From contig JAKAJV010000109.1 of assembly GCA_021813585.1 (NCBI GenBank), positions 1-49,536 of the forward strand: a stretch of 49,536 nt of DNA. Reading direction: 5' to 3'. Position numbers and translations under genes: made by a program. Shown here piece after piece: positions 17,078 through 26,630 of the stretch. The DNA is from Bacteroidota bacterium (GTDB lineage Bacteria > Bacteroidota > Ignavibacteria > Ignavibacteriales > Ignavibacteriaceae). Below the pieces are notes generated by a model that did no database searches, was not told where the DNA came from, and saw only the letters and a list, made by a program, of their open reading frames with translations. Position 1 is the stretch's first letter. Each line of letters opens with the position of its first letter.

Positions 17078-17806
17078 TTGAAGTACAGCGTAATAATTCC
17101 AACTTTGAATGAGGAGAAGCTCCTCCCGGAATTATTGCGCCAATTAAGCGATGACGACCTTAATCGGAAATATGACTTCGAGATAATTGTTTCCGACGGC
17201 GGAAGCAGGGATAAGACCGTTAGCATTGCGCTTGAATATGCTGACAAAGTAAAGGTACACAACAATTCCGCAGCACAAAATATAGCCGGGGGAAGAAACT
17301 CCGGTGCAAAATATGCCAAGGGAGAAATCTTCGTCTTCATTAACGGCGATGTAATATTCGAGAACGTTTCCGGGTTCTTCGGATTTTTGGAAAAGAACTT
17401 TGCCGCAAACAAATTTCTTGCAATGACGTGCAAAGTAAAAATTTTCCCGCACGAAGAGACTCTGCTCGACAGGCTTTTCCATTACGGCTACAACTCCTAT
17501 TTCCGTCTTTTAAATGGCATGGGCCTGGGAATGGGAAGAGGCGAATGCCAGGTAGTAAAACGAAATATCTTTTTTAAGGTAGGCGGGTATAATGAAGCTT
17601 TAGCCGCCGGTGAAGACTTCGATTTATTTAGGAGAGTTAGAAGGCTTGGTAAAATTTTATACACAAAAGAAATTTGCGTTTTCGAGTCCCCCAGAAGATT
17701 TAGGAAATTAGGCTACAAGGGTGTAACAGTTTCGTGGGTAAAGAACGGATTCTCGGTTCTATTTAAGAATAAATCTCTCTCAAAGGAATGGGAACAAGTG
17801 AGGTAA
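17078..17806 (+). CDS. Family 2 glycosyltransferase
   Basis: A 242-residue GT-A fold transferase. YSVIIPTLNEEKLLPELL opens the nucleotide-sugar-binding half, VSDGGSRDKT and FINGDVIF supply the acidic metal-binding residues (the latter at the place of the DxD motif), and AAGEDFDLFRRVRRLG is the usual acceptor-side ED motif. No membrane helix follows, unlike synthases with a C-terminal membrane anchor, so it probably works on a lipid-linked or soluble acceptor at the inner membrane face. The sugar and product cannot be told. I use TTG 17078, since AAAGGA is 10 bases upstream and the conserved strand begins at residue 2. The Wzi-like gene follows after one base. Confidence 0.9.
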   Translation: MKYSVIIPTLNEEKLLPELLRQLSDDDLNRKYDFEIIVSDGGSRDKTVSIALEYADKVKVHNNSAAQNIAGGRNSGAKYAKGEIFVFINGDVIFENVSGFFGFLEKNFAANKFLAMTCKVKIFPHEETLLDRLFHYGYNSYFRLLNGMGLGMGRGECQVVKRNIFFKVGGYNEALAAGEDFDLFRRVRRLGKILYTKEICVFESPRRFRKLGYKGVTVSWVKNGFSVLFKNKSLSKEWEQVR

Positions 17807-17807
17807 T

Positions 17808-19463
17808 GTGAAGAAAATTTTTTTTGTTATAATCCTGTTTACAGCTGCCGCTTATGCTCAAGATGACTATGTTAATGTAGACAACCAGGTCTATTCGTTT
17901 CTAGAGCGGATGGAAACGCTCCATATTATTTCCGGTTATAATTCCTTCGAGCTGCCTAAGCCTAGGAAAGATATTGTAAATTACTTAAAGGAAGTAATTG
18001 CTTCGAAGGATAAGCTTGATAATGTAGACCGTAAAATACTGAACGATCTCGAGGTGGAGTTTGAGTATGAGCTAACCGGTACTTTGAAAAATTCGGAATC
18101 AGTTTTAAACAGCGGCAGTTACGATATATTTTCGCAAAAGAACAAATATCTTTTTTACTACGCTAAGCCGCATAAGGCTGATTTATTCATCAACCTTCTG
18201 GGTGAAGGCGAAGGGATCTTTCAAAACGACGTTGCAAACAAGGCAAATCTATCAACTACTTTAGGCGTAATAGGCGGCGAGATTAAAGGTACGTTCCTAG
18301 ACCATTTCGGCTTTTCATTAAAGGGTACTAACGGTTATGTCTTCGGCAACAAGGAAGTTGCAAAGCTGCGCGAGGATATAAGGTATAATTTTAAATTTGA
18401 TGAGAACAAACCCGGCGAGGCTTTCTTTGATGAATCGGAAGGCTATTTAACTGCCGACTACGATATGCTGAGAATTAAGTTCGGAAGGCAAAGGATGAAG
18501 ATCGGTTACGGGCCTATGAAATCCATAATTGACGATTTCGCTCCGCCCTTCGATTATCTGGGCTTCAACATCAATTACGGGTTCTTCAATTTTTCTTATT
18601 TTCACGGCAAGCTTCTGGGCGACAGCTATTTTCAGCCCGATTCCATTACCGGCGGCATTGAAGTAGTTGCGGAAAAATATATCGGCTACCATAGGATAGG
18701 ATTTAATCTTTCCAACGCTTTCAACTTCGGCGCAGGCGAAATGATAATATACGGAGACCGACCGCTCGATCTTTCGTATTTAAATCCTTTTGCATTTTAT
18801 AAATCGATTGAGCATGCAAACCGGGACCGCGACAACTCATTTTTATTTTTTGATTTTAACAACAAATCCATTACCGGGTTGAAACTTTACAGCACTCTTT
18901 TAATCGATGATATTGATTTCGGAAAGCTCGGCACATCGTGGTACGGCAACCAGGTACTTTTCGATCTCGGACTTTACTCCGTCAACCTTTATAAGATATT
19001 GCCTCTGGATTTTAAATTTGAATATACACGTGTCGATCCTTATGTGCATACGCACCGGACCGGCAATACCAACTTTACGAATTTCGGATATAACCTTGGT
19101 TCGATTTTAAAGCCTAACAGCGAGTTGTTTTTAGGCGAGTTAAACTACAGGTTTACAAACCGATTTAATTTGGACGCCAGCTTTTCATACATAATTCACG
19201 GAGCCAACCCCGTATTGCCGAACGGTACAATTATAAATGTGGGCGGCGATGAAGCACTGGGGCACCGCACATACGATTCGAACGAGGCAAAATTATTGGA
19301 CGGTGATATGGAATACTCAAGGATAACTACGGCATTGCTAACTTTTGAGCCGGTAAAACAGATATTTTTTTCATTAAAACTTGTATATTATAACGAATCT
19401 CTGCAGAACTCAATTTCAAACAATCAAGTTCAAAGTTATTTTATCCTTTCTGCAAAATTATAA
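17808..19463 (+). CDS. Wzi-like outer-membrane beta-barrel (capsule assembly family)
   Basis: A 551-residue protein with a signal peptide (IFFVIILFTAAAYAQ), an N-terminal alpha-helical segment (about 20-100, with VYSFLERMETLHII) and a long run of alternating hydrophobic/aromatic strands ending in a terminal VQSYFILSAKL strand, the pattern of an outer-membrane barrel. The arrangement of an N-terminal SLH-like helical part plus a barrel matches the capsule assembly protein Wzi family, which binds surface polysaccharide. Start GTG 17808 is one base after the glycosyltransferase, which supports a shared role in surface glycan. Barrel is fairly sure; Wzi function is inferred from family resemblance. 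Confidence 0.75.
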   Translation: MKKIFFVIILFTAAAYAQDDYVNVDNQVYSFLERMETLHIISGYNSFELPKPRKDIVNYLKEVIASKDKLDNVDRKILNDLEVEFEYELTGTLKNSESVLNSGSYDIFSQKNKYLFYYAKPHKADLFINLLGEGEGIFQNDVANKANLSTTLGVIGGEIKGTFLDHFGFSLKGTNGYVFGNKEVAKLREDIRYNFKFDENKPGEAFFDESEGYLTADYDMLRIKFGRQRMKIGYGPMKSIIDDFAPPFDYLGFNINYGFFNFSYFHGKLLGDSYFQPDSITGGIEVVAEKYIGYHRIGFNLSNAFNFGAGEMIIYGDRPLDLSYLNPFAFYKSIEHANRDRDNSFLFFDFNNKSITGLKLYSTLLIDDIDFGKLGTSWYGNQVLFDLGLYSVNLYKILPLDFKFEYTRVDPYVHTHRTGNTNFTNFGYNLGSILKPNSELFLGELNYRFTNRFNLDASFSYIIHGANPVLPNGTIINVGGDEALGHRTYDSNEAKLLDGDMEYSRITTALLTFEPVKQIFFSLKLVYYNESLQNSISNNQVQSYFILSAKL

Positions 19464-19479
19464 AGCATAGGAATTTTTT

Positions 19480-21099
19480 ATGAAACTGCGAAATCTTAAA
19501 ATTCCATTTTCGGTTATCATACTTGTGCTGGGAATTGTTCTCGGCACTCAAATACACAAGGTATTCTCGGACGACAATTTGCAGGACAGCCTGGCAAAGT
19601 TTGACGATGTTCTTACGTACACCGAAAAGAATTACGTAGATAAAGTAGATACACAGAAGCTGGTTGATGCCGCTATAAACGGCATGCTCGGCAAGCTCGA
19701 TCCGCATACGGTTTACATCCCCGCAAAGGAACTTCAATCAATAGATGAATCGTTTAAAGGAAATTTTTCAGGCATAGGCATAGAGTTCCAGATTCTTAAT
19801 GATACATTAACCGTAGTGTCGCCTATTAGCGGCGGGCCTAGTGAAATGCTAGGAATTCTGCCCGGCGACAGAATTATAAAGATTAACGGGAAGAGCGCAA
19901 TTGGTATTACTGATGAAGAAGTTGCAAAAGAGCTGCGCGGGCACGAAGGTTCAAAGGTAAATGTTTCTATTGTAAGATACGGAGTGACGAAGCCGATTGA
20001 TTACGAAATTACACGCGCAAAAATTCCGCTTTACTCTATCGATGCCCATTTTATGTACAACGAGAACACAGGCTATATCAGCTTGACAAAATTTTCAGAA
20101 ACGACTTACGACGAGATGGCAAAGGCCATTGCCGATCTTAAAAAGCAGGGCATGCAGCAGCTTATACTCGATCTAAGGGGAAATCCCGGCGGTTTGCTAG
20201 ACCAGGCAGTTAATGTAGCCAACTTGTTTATTGACGGCGGAAAAAAGATTGTCTATACCAAAGGCCGCAGGCCCGAATTCGATGAAGAATATGATGCCGA
20301 AAAGCCAGCGCCTTTTAAAAATCTACCTTTGATTATTTTAGTTAACAAAGGCAGCGCATCGGCAAGCGAAATTGTATCCGGCGCTATGCAGGACTGGGAC
20401 AGAGCTTTGATTGTCGGCGAGACAACATTCGGTAAAGGGCTTGTGCAAAGGCAATACCCGCTGCCAGATAATTCAGCGCTGAGGCTTACCGTAGCACGGT
20501 ATTACACACCGTCGGGCAGACTAATTCAAAGGGATTATAAGAATTTAAAAAATACCGAAGAGTATTTTGCGGATGCCGGCAAGAATAATGAACCTAACGG
20601 AAATAATCTTAATCATACTGCCGAAGCAAAACAGGATTCAGCTCTTCCAAAATTCAAAACACACGACGGCAGGACGGTATACGGCGGCGGCGGAATTACT
20701 CCGGATTATATTATCAGATCGAACAGCATAACAAATTACACAACCGATCTTCTGAAGAATAATATCTTTTACCAGTTTGTTTTATTGTATCTTGATAACA
20801 ATAAAAAGAGCCTGGAAAAACAATATGGAAATGATCTTAATAAATTCGCTAAGGATTTTTCCTTTACCGAAGATCAACTGCACGATTTTATAAGCTTTGC
20901 CGGCTCAAAAGGAGTTAAATTTTCCCAAAAGGATTTTGACAAAGATAAAAATTATATTGCGGCAAGGCTTAAGGCCCAGGTTGCTAGAACTTTCTGGGGC
21001 AACAACGGTTGGTACGATGTTATACTAAGAGAGGACGACCAGTTTGAAAAAGCGGTTCTATTGTTTCCCGAGGCAAAAGAACTTGCCGGATTAAAATGA
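19480..21099 (+). CDS. ctpA: C-terminal processing peptidase, S41 family
   Basis: Membrane-anchored periplasmic protease (539 aa) that degrades or trims proteins from their C termini. An N-terminal helix (FSVIILVLGIVLGTQI) is followed by a PDZ domain (about 85-170, GIGIEFQILNDTLTVV and LPGDRIIKINGK). The catalytic Ser/Lys dyad is Ser294 in GSASASEIVSGAMQD and Lys319 in TTFGKGLVQ, with the supporting Asp305. A C-terminal helical extension of about 130 residues carries the DUF3340-like part found in longer tail-specific proteases. The DUF3108 gene overlaps its stop by four bases. Confidence 0.95.
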   Translation: MKLRNLKIPFSVIILVLGIVLGTQIHKVFSDDNLQDSLAKFDDVLTYTEKNYVDKVDTQKLVDAAINGMLGKLDPHTVYIPAKELQSIDESFKGNFSGIGIEFQILNDTLTVVSPISGGPSEMLGILPGDRIIKINGKSAIGITDEEVAKELRGHEGSKVNVSIVRYGVTKPIDYEITRAKIPLYSIDAHFMYNENTGYISLTKFSETTYDEMAKAIADLKKQGMQQLILDLRGNPGGLLDQAVNVANLFIDGGKKIVYTKGRRPEFDEEYDAEKPAPFKNLPLIILVNKGSASASEIVSGAMQDWDRALIVGETTFGKGLVQRQYPLPDNSALRLTVARYYTPSGRLIQRDYKNLKNTEEYFADAGKNNEPNGNNLNHTAEAKQDSALPKFKTHDGRTVYGGGGITPDYIIRSNSITNYTTDLLKNNIFYQFVLLYLDNNKKSLEKQYGNDLNKFAKDFSFTEDQLHDFISFAGSKGVKFSQKDFDKDKNYIAARLKAQVARTFWGNNGWYDVILREDDQFEKAVLLFPEAKELAGLK

Positions 21100-21923
21100 A
21101 AAATTTCTTAAAGATATTTTTACTCTTGCCTATTATTACCGGTTTTGTACTGGTTAAAAAACCATGTCCGGAAAAGGTGTATAACTTTAATTTTTCTTCA
21201 GACCAAATTCTTCAGGTAGGAGAAGAGCTTACTTACGTAGTAAGCTATTCTTTTATTAAGCTGGGTGAGATTAAGATACTGGTTAAGAGCAAAAAAACCG
21301 TAAACGGAAAAAACTTCTACAATACAATCGCATATATGGATTCGTATTCGGGAATCCCTTTCGTTAACCTGCATATGATATACGAAAGCACCCTCGATCC
21401 GGATTTCTATTCGGTTTTTTTTAGAGGCATCGTAAAGAAGGAAGAATATACAACTTTTACCGAATATTATTTTAATTACAACAAATCGAAAGTTAGAATT
21501 AAAAAAGGAAAAACAAATCCGTATCAACTGTGGACTGACTCCACGGCGGAAGTAAATAAAAAATATCAGGATGGACTGTCGATCTTATATTATGCCCGCT
21601 ATTTAAGCGGCAGCGGCAAATCCGAGAACGTGCCTTGCTTCGTAAACGAGAAGAAAGTGTACACCTCTATTAATTCTTATAAGGAAGTAACCGGCGTTTC
21701 GATAGATGCCGTTAATTACGATGTGGCTTGTGTAAGGCTGGACGGCGAGATGAATTTTATAAGCGTGTTCGGTTTGACGGGATATTTTGAAGGATGGTTT
21801 TCCGACGACCAGGCGTCGATACCTATAGTCGCAAAACTGAAAGTTATAATCGGGAATGTTAAAGTTGAGTTAAAATCATGGAAGAGACCCGGATGGACAC
21901 CGCCGAAATTCGAAAAAGACTAG
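21096..21923 (+). CDS. DUF3108 family periplasmic protein
   Basis: A 275-residue exported protein: an N-terminal hydrophobic segment (FLLLPIITGFVLV) is followed by an all-beta domain with LQVGEELTYVVSYSFIKLGEI, the characteristic opening of DUF3108 proteins, and YDVACVRLDGEMNF plus a terminal WFSDDQASIPIVAKLKVI segment. Members are periplasmic, with a fold like a partial lipocalin or beta-clam; no biochemical role is established. ATGA overlap with ctpA suggests coupling. Its last 31 or 46 bases also code for the start of the gamma-carbonic anhydrase gene. Confidence 0.8.
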   Translation: MKNFLKIFLLLPIITGFVLVKKPCPEKVYNFNFSSDQILQVGEELTYVVSYSFIKLGEIKILVKSKKTVNGKNFYNTIAYMDSYSGIPFVNLHMIYESTLDPDFYSVFFRGIVKKEEYTTFTEYYFNYNKSKVRIKKGKTNPYQLWTDSTAEVNKKYQDGLSILYYARYLSGSGKSENVPCFVNEKKVYTSINSYKEVTGVSIDAVNYDVACVRLDGEMNFISVFGLTGYFEGWFSDDQASIPIVAKLKVIIGNVKVELKSWKRPGWTPPKFEKD

Positions 21924-22474
21924 AAGATGAAATAAAGCTTTTCCCTTACTTAGACAAGTTCCCGGAAATACCGGGGAATGTTTTTTTGGCCTCCGGCGTA
22001 AAGATTATTGGTGATGTAATAATTGGAGAGAATTCCAGTGTTTGGTACAACACAGTAATTAGGGGCGATGTTCACTATATTAGAATCGGTATGTTTACCA
22101 ACGTGCAGGACTGCTCGATGCTACATGTAACAAACGGAAAGTACCCGTTGAACATAGGTAATAAAGTTACAATCGGGCATTCGGTTACTTTACACGGATG
22201 TACGATAAAAGATTTATGTCTGATTGGTATGGGATCGGTAATACTAGATGGTGCAGTTGTAGAGTCAACGTCGATGGTTGCTGCCGGTGCAGTTGTAAAG
22301 CCAAACTTTGTTGTGCCGTCCGGAACTTTGGCAGCGGGTGTGCCTGCAAAGATTGTTAGAGAGTTATCACCGGAAGAGATTGAGGAATTTGAAAAATCTG
22401 CGGTGAGATATAAAAAATATACCGAGTTAACAATAGATTCTATAAATAAATTCTATAGCAATAATGTATTTTAA
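21893..22474 (+). CDS. Gamma-class carbonic anhydrase-like protein
   Basis: A left-handed beta-helix protein of about 193 residues built from hexapeptide repeats (VIIGENSSVWYNTVIRGD, NIGNKVTIGHSVTLHGC, VVESTSMVAAGAVVKP). The three zinc-ligand histidines of gamma-carbonic anhydrases are present: one in CSMLHVT and two in IGHSVTLHG. Members hydrate CO2 or, in many cases, have no measured activity. Two starts are possible: ATG 21878 and ATG 21893; I prefer the second because GGAAGAG sits six bases before it. The gene overlaps DUF3108 upstream and the MBL hydrolase downstream by 11 bases. Confidence 0.88.
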   Translation: MDTAEIRKRLEDEIKLFPYLDKFPEIPGNVFLASGVKIIGDVIIGENSSVWYNTVIRGDVHYIRIGMFTNVQDCSMLHVTNGKYPLNIGNKVTIGHSVTLHGCTIKDLCLIGMGSVILDGAVVESTSMVAAGAVVKPNFVVPSGTLAAGVPAKIVRELSPEEIEEFEKSAVRYKKYTELTIDSINKFYSNNVF

Positions 22475-23333
22475 ATTTTGGGGTACAAGAGGTTCAATAC
22501 CTGTTCCGGGTAAGAGTACTTTTAAGTACGGCGGGAATACTCCATGCGTTGAGATCCGTTCAAGTAAGGATAAACTAATAATTTTAGATGCCGGCAGCGG
22601 CATACGTGAGTTCGGGAATCATCTCCTAAAAAATAAAAACGACAGTGTGATTGATATTTTCTTTAGCCACTATCATTGGGATCATATCCAGGGCATACCG
22701 TTTTTCGCCCCTTTATATCAAAGGGAAGCTGTTGTCAATTTATATGGCGAAACTTGCGGCGGCGAAAGGATAAAAGATATTTTAGGCTCGCAGATGGCCT
22801 CCCATTATTTCCCGATTGAGCTGGACGATATGAGTGCAAAGACTACATTCAATGAAATTGAGCCTAACAAAAAATATGACATAGACGGAATTAAAATAGA
22901 GACATTCAGAGCTAACCATTCTTCTCCTACAATCTCATTTAAGTTTACCGAAGGAGAAAAAAGCTTTATCTATTTAACCGATAATGAATTAAAGCTAAAC
23001 GAATTGGAGAACGGAAATATTTCTTCGCAGCTACTTGACCTCAATAAAGAAATTATTGATTTTTGCAGAGGAGCGGATTACTTAATTCATGATTCTATGT
23101 ATGATGAGGCTCTATTGATGAAGAAAAAAGGATGGGGACATTCCAGCAATGTTACCCTTGCTTATTTTAGTATTTTATCAAGCGTAAAGAACTTGATTCT
23201 GTTTCATTATAACCCTGACTATACAGATGACAAAATTGATGAGCTTCTGAAAGAAACCAGGTTGCTGCTAAAGGCTGAAAAATCTGAAATTAAATGTCTT
23301 GCTTCGATGGAAGGATTGAGGATTGATCTGTAG
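22464..23333 (+). CDS. Metallo-beta-lactamase fold hydrolase
   Basis: A 289-residue cytoplasmic protein. The N terminus WGTRGSIPVPG and YGGNTPCVEI, then the metal-binding HYHWDHIQG (H-x-H-x-D-H), a second His in RANHSSPTISF, YLTDNE, and HDSMYDE supply the usual ligands for two metals. The WGTRGSIPV opening is that of a branch often annotated as class II cAMP-phosphodiesterase-like or CRISPR-unrelated MBL hydrolases; the substrate is not known. Start ATG 22464 overlaps the carbonic-anhydrase gene by 11 bases. Confidence 0.88.
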   Translation: MYFKFWGTRGSIPVPGKSTFKYGGNTPCVEIRSSKDKLIILDAGSGIREFGNHLLKNKNDSVIDIFFSHYHWDHIQGIPFFAPLYQREAVVNLYGETCGGERIKDILGSQMASHYFPIELDDMSAKTTFNEIEPNKKYDIDGIKIETFRANHSSPTISFKFTEGEKSFIYLTDNELKLNELENGNISSQLLDLNKEIIDFCRGADYLIHDSMYDEALLMKKKGWGHSSNVTLAYFSILSSVKNLILFHYNPDYTDDKIDELLKETRLLLKAEKSEIKCLASMEGLRIDL

Positions 23334-23366
23334 ATTAATGCACTTGATATTTTAACAAAAAGTTAT

Positions 23367-23816
23367 TTGTTTGTGGTTAAGAATTTAAAAGTTAATTTTT
23401 CCGGTTTTTTTGAAATTAAAAAAGGTATTTTCCATAAATTGGTTGAATATCTGAAAAATGAATTAGAATTTGACATTTCGTTTTTAATAATTAATTTTGT
23501 CTCGGCAGATCTTATTACCCAAATAAATATTAAGTACCTAAACCATCATTACTCAACAGATATAATAACTTTTAATTACAACGGAAACTCCAAAAAATTA
23601 GACGGCGAGCTATATATTTCGAAAGAAGATGCAAAATTAAACGCGGAAAAATTCCGGGTAAGCTGCCAGGATGAATATTACAGGCTTGTTATCCACGGAA
23701 TTCTTCACCTGATTGGTTATGACGATCAGAATAAAAATGCTAAATTAGTAATGAAGCGGCTGGAAAATAAACTGCTGAACGGTTTTGTTAATTATATATC
23801 GGCAAATAAAAACTAA
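23367..23816 (+). CDS. ybeY: Endoribonuclease YbeY (16S rRNA maturation)
   Basis: Single-strand endoribonuclease (149 aa) involved in 16S rRNA 3'-end processing and ribosome quality control. NIKYLNHHYSTDIITFNY is the conserved core, and the metal site is HGILHLIGYDD with His110, His114 and Asp120 where the E. coli enzyme has a third His. As far as I recall an Asp here is usual for Bacteroidota YbeY. Start TTG 23367 gives a normal length; no ATG is in frame upstream of the conserved part. It is 33 bases after the MBL gene and eight bases before smg. Confidence 0.93.
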   Translation: MFVVKNLKVNFSGFFEIKKGIFHKLVEYLKNELEFDISFLIINFVSADLITQINIKYLNHHYSTDIITFNYNGNSKKLDGELYISKEDAKLNAEKFRVSCQDEYYRLVIHGILHLIGYDDQNKNAKLVMKRLENKLLNGFVNYISANKN

Positions 23817-23824
23817 ATAAATAG

Positions 23825-24283
23825 ATGATAGGCGAATTAGTAAAAATTCTTGAAAAGATAGCAAAAGGAATAAACAATAATTATTCATTCGAAGAGGTTG
23901 AAAGTTCTATAAATAACGAGAGTAAAATAGATAAGATTGCTGCTGCAGCCGCTTACAGCTGGATTTATGAAAAGTTCCTGGTAAACTTTTTCCGGAACAA
24001 GGAAATGAAAGAAAATATCTCCGGCGGCCTCAGGGTTTTATCGGACGATGAATTATCTAAAATAGGATTGAATAATTACAACTATCTTTTGCATTTTTAC
24101 AATGTAGGCTTACTTAACAACGGCGAACTGGAAATGATTATTGACCAAATTGTTTTATTCCCGGAAGGCGCAATAAGCAAAGAAAATATTAATTTGTTAA
24201 TCCTTTCCGTGTTCTTGGATTTGGACAGCGTGTCTCCTCCGGGCAGCAGGTATTTGTTATATTCATCAGACACAATAAATTAA
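23825..24283 (+). CDS. smg: Smg-like DUF494 protein
   Basis: A 152-residue mostly helical protein. The central VLSDDELSKIGLNNYNYLLHFYNVGLLNNGELEMIIDQI matches the order of motifs in DUF494/Smg proteins (a short winged-helix-like C-terminal half after a variable N-terminal helix pair). Position immediately before topA is the classical smg location in other bacteria, which strengthens the call. Function is not established. ATG 23825 is eight bases after ybeY; topA follows after 16 bases. Confidence 0.7.
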   Translation: MIGELVKILEKIAKGINNNYSFEEVESSINNESKIDKIAAAAAYSWIYEKFLVNFFRNKEMKENISGGLRVLSDDELSKIGLNNYNYLLHFYNVGLLNNGELEMIIDQIVLFPEGAISKENINLLILSVFLDLDSVSPPGSRYLLYSSDTIN

Positions 24284-24299
24284 AATTAGTAAAGGCATA

Positions 24300-26630
24300 A
24301 TGAGTAAAAATCTTGTTCTTGTAGAATCTCCTTCTAAAGCGAAAACCATAAATAAATATCTAGGCAAAGATTTTATTGTTGAAGCAACAGTTGGACACAT
24401 TAGGAATTTACCCAAAACGAAGCTTGGCGTAGATGTAGAGAAAGACTTCCAGCCTCAGTTTGTTACCATTAGAGGCAAGGGAGACGTAATAAAAAAAATA
24501 AAAAATTTGGCGGCCAAGAGTAAAAAAATATTCATAGCTACCGACCCTGACCGCGAAGGCGAAGCTATTGCGCAGGATATAGCCGACGTGCTTAATTCCG
24601 ATTCAGGCCAGAAAATTTACCGCGTCCTATTTAACGAGATAACCAAGACCGGAGTGCTTAGGGCAATGGAATCTCCCAGAAGCATCGATACTAACCTGGT
24701 TACTTCCCAGCGGGCAAGAAGGGTGATGGATAGAATTATCGGCTATAAGATAAGCCCTTTCCTCTGGAAAGCGGTAATCGAATTATCAGGCAGCAACTCA
24801 CTGTCTGCCGGTCGCGTTCAGTCCGTCGCCTTAAAACTGATCTGCGACAGAGAGACTGAAATTGAAAAATTTATTACTACAGAATACTGGTCGATCTGGG
24901 CAATTTTTGAAACCGATAAAAAGGAAACATTCAAGGCTAAGCTTTTCAGTATTTCCGGCAAGGATATTAAGATACAACCTAAGCCGGTAATGACTGAAGA
25001 CGATTGGATAGAGTTCTTAAAGAGTTTTGTTGCGCTGTCAGATGAGAAAACTTCGACCGGATTCTTCAATAGAATTTTAGCAAAAGAACATTTCAAAATT
25101 ACCGGAATTTCAAAAAGGAATACCAAGCGTAATCCTCCTCCGCCGTTCATAACAAGTTCGCTGCAGTCCGAAGCTTCTAAAAGTATTAAGATGCGGCCAA
25201 AGCAGACTATGATGATAGCGCAAAAATTATATGAAGGCATTGATCTGGGTAAAGAAGGATTGGTCGGTTTAATCACTTACATGCGTACGGATTCAACCAG
25301 AATAAGCGAAGAAATGGTATCGGAAGCTCGCAAGTTTATAACGGAGACTTACGGGCAGGAATATTTACCGGATGTTCCAAACAACCACGAAAAGAAAAAC
25401 AAACAAAATGTTCAGGATGCTCACGAGGCAATACGCCCGACATCATTAAAATATTCACCGGCGTTTGTTAAGCCTTTTTTAGACAGCAGGTCATATAAGC
25501 TATACTCTTTAATCTGGAACAGGTTTATCGCTTCCCAGATGAACCAGGCACTGATGGAAACAACCATCGTTGAAATTTCCGCAGACGAATTTTTGTTCAA
25601 AGCCTTTGGAAATGCAATTAAGTTCAAAGGCTATATGCAGGTTTACGAGGAAGTGCCGGAAAAGAAGGAGAATGCGGAAGAGAAAGAAGAATACCGTAAC
25701 GAAACAATTCCCATCGGACTTGAGGAGGGAAACGATCTTAAATTATTCGAGCTTAAGAAGACGCAGCATTTTACAAAGCCTCCGGCCAGGTTTACGGAAA
25801 GCTCACTTATAAAGGAACTGGAAAGCAAGGGCATCGGAAGGCCGAGTACTTACTCGCTTATTGTAGGTACCATTCAAGACAGAAAATACGTAGATCAGCT
25901 AGACAGGAAATTAATTCCTACCAAGCTTGGAAGGGAAGTAAATAAAATCCTGGTAAGTAACTTCCCGGATATTATTAATGAAGATTTTACCGCCGGCATG
26001 GAAGGCGAGCTTGACCAGATTGCTCAAGGTGAAAACGAATACGTAAAAGTATTAAACGATTTCTACCAGCCGTTCCAGCATGCACTTATGCATGTAGAAA
26101 ATAAAGTCGAGAAAATTATCTGCGACCAATGCGGCGGCGAGATGGAAATTAAAATTGGCCGCTTTGGTAAATACCTTGCATGTACAAATTACCCCGAATG
26201 CAAGAATATCAAATCGTTCAAAGATGTATACGCACAGAACCAGGAGCCGGAATATACCGGTGAAACCTGCGAAAAGTGCGGGGCAAGAACGGTTTTTAGA
26301 AACGGAAAGTTCGGCAGATTTATAGGCTGCGAAAGATACCCAGAATGCGACTATATAAAAAATATTACGCTCGGCGTTAAATGCCCCAAATGCGGCGAAG
26401 GAGATATTGTAGAAAGAAAATCGAAACGCGGAAAATTGTTTTACGGATGTTCCCGATACCCTTCATGCGATTTTGTAAGCTGGTACAAGCCTGTTCCGCA
26501 GGCATGTCCCAACCACGATTCCGATTATATGGAACAAAGGTACTCTGTTAAAAAGGGCAACTACCTTAAATGCCCCGTATGCAGCCAAGAAGTTCTAATA
26601 GAAGAAGTTGAAGAAGTGGAAGAGAATTAA
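24300..26630 (+). CDS. topA: DNA topoisomerase I
   Basis: Type IA topoisomerase (776 aa) that relaxes negative supercoils. The TOPRIM domain (LVLVESPSKAKTINKYLG, ATDPDREGEAIAQDIA) is at the N terminus. The active-site Tyr327 lies in LITYMRTDSTRI, and RFTESSLIKELESKGIGRPS follows. The C-terminal ~170 residues carry three intact four-Cys zinc ribbons (CDQCGG...CTNYPEC, CEKCGA...CERYPEC, CPKCGE...CSRYPSC) and a fourth, degenerate one with C-P-N-H at its first half. Length and order are standard. The xer gene begins at its last base. Confidence 0.98.
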   Translation: MSKNLVLVESPSKAKTINKYLGKDFIVEATVGHIRNLPKTKLGVDVEKDFQPQFVTIRGKGDVIKKIKNLAAKSKKIFIATDPDREGEAIAQDIADVLNSDSGQKIYRVLFNEITKTGVLRAMESPRSIDTNLVTSQRARRVMDRIIGYKISPFLWKAVIELSGSNSLSAGRVQSVALKLICDRETEIEKFITTEYWSIWAIFETDKKETFKAKLFSISGKDIKIQPKPVMTEDDWIEFLKSFVALSDEKTSTGFFNRILAKEHFKITGISKRNTKRNPPPPFITSSLQSEASKSIKMRPKQTMMIAQKLYEGIDLGKEGLVGLITYMRTDSTRISEEMVSEARKFITETYGQEYLPDVPNNHEKKNKQNVQDAHEAIRPTSLKYSPAFVKPFLDSRSYKLYSLIWNRFIASQMNQALMETTIVEISADEFLFKAFGNAIKFKGYMQVYEEVPEKKENAEEKEEYRNETIPIGLEEGNDLKLFELKKTQHFTKPPARFTESSLIKELESKGIGRPSTYSLIVGTIQDRKYVDQLDRKLIPTKLGREVNKILVSNFPDIINEDFTAGMEGELDQIAQGENEYVKVLNDFYQPFQHALMHVENKVEKIICDQCGGEMEIKIGRFGKYLACTNYPECKNIKSFKDVYAQNQEPEYTGETCEKCGARTVFRNGKFGRFIGCERYPECDYIKNITLGVKCPKCGEGDIVERKSKRGKLFYGCSRYPSCDFVSWYKPVPQACPNHDSDYMEQRYSVKKGNYLKCPVCSQEVLIEEVEEVEEN

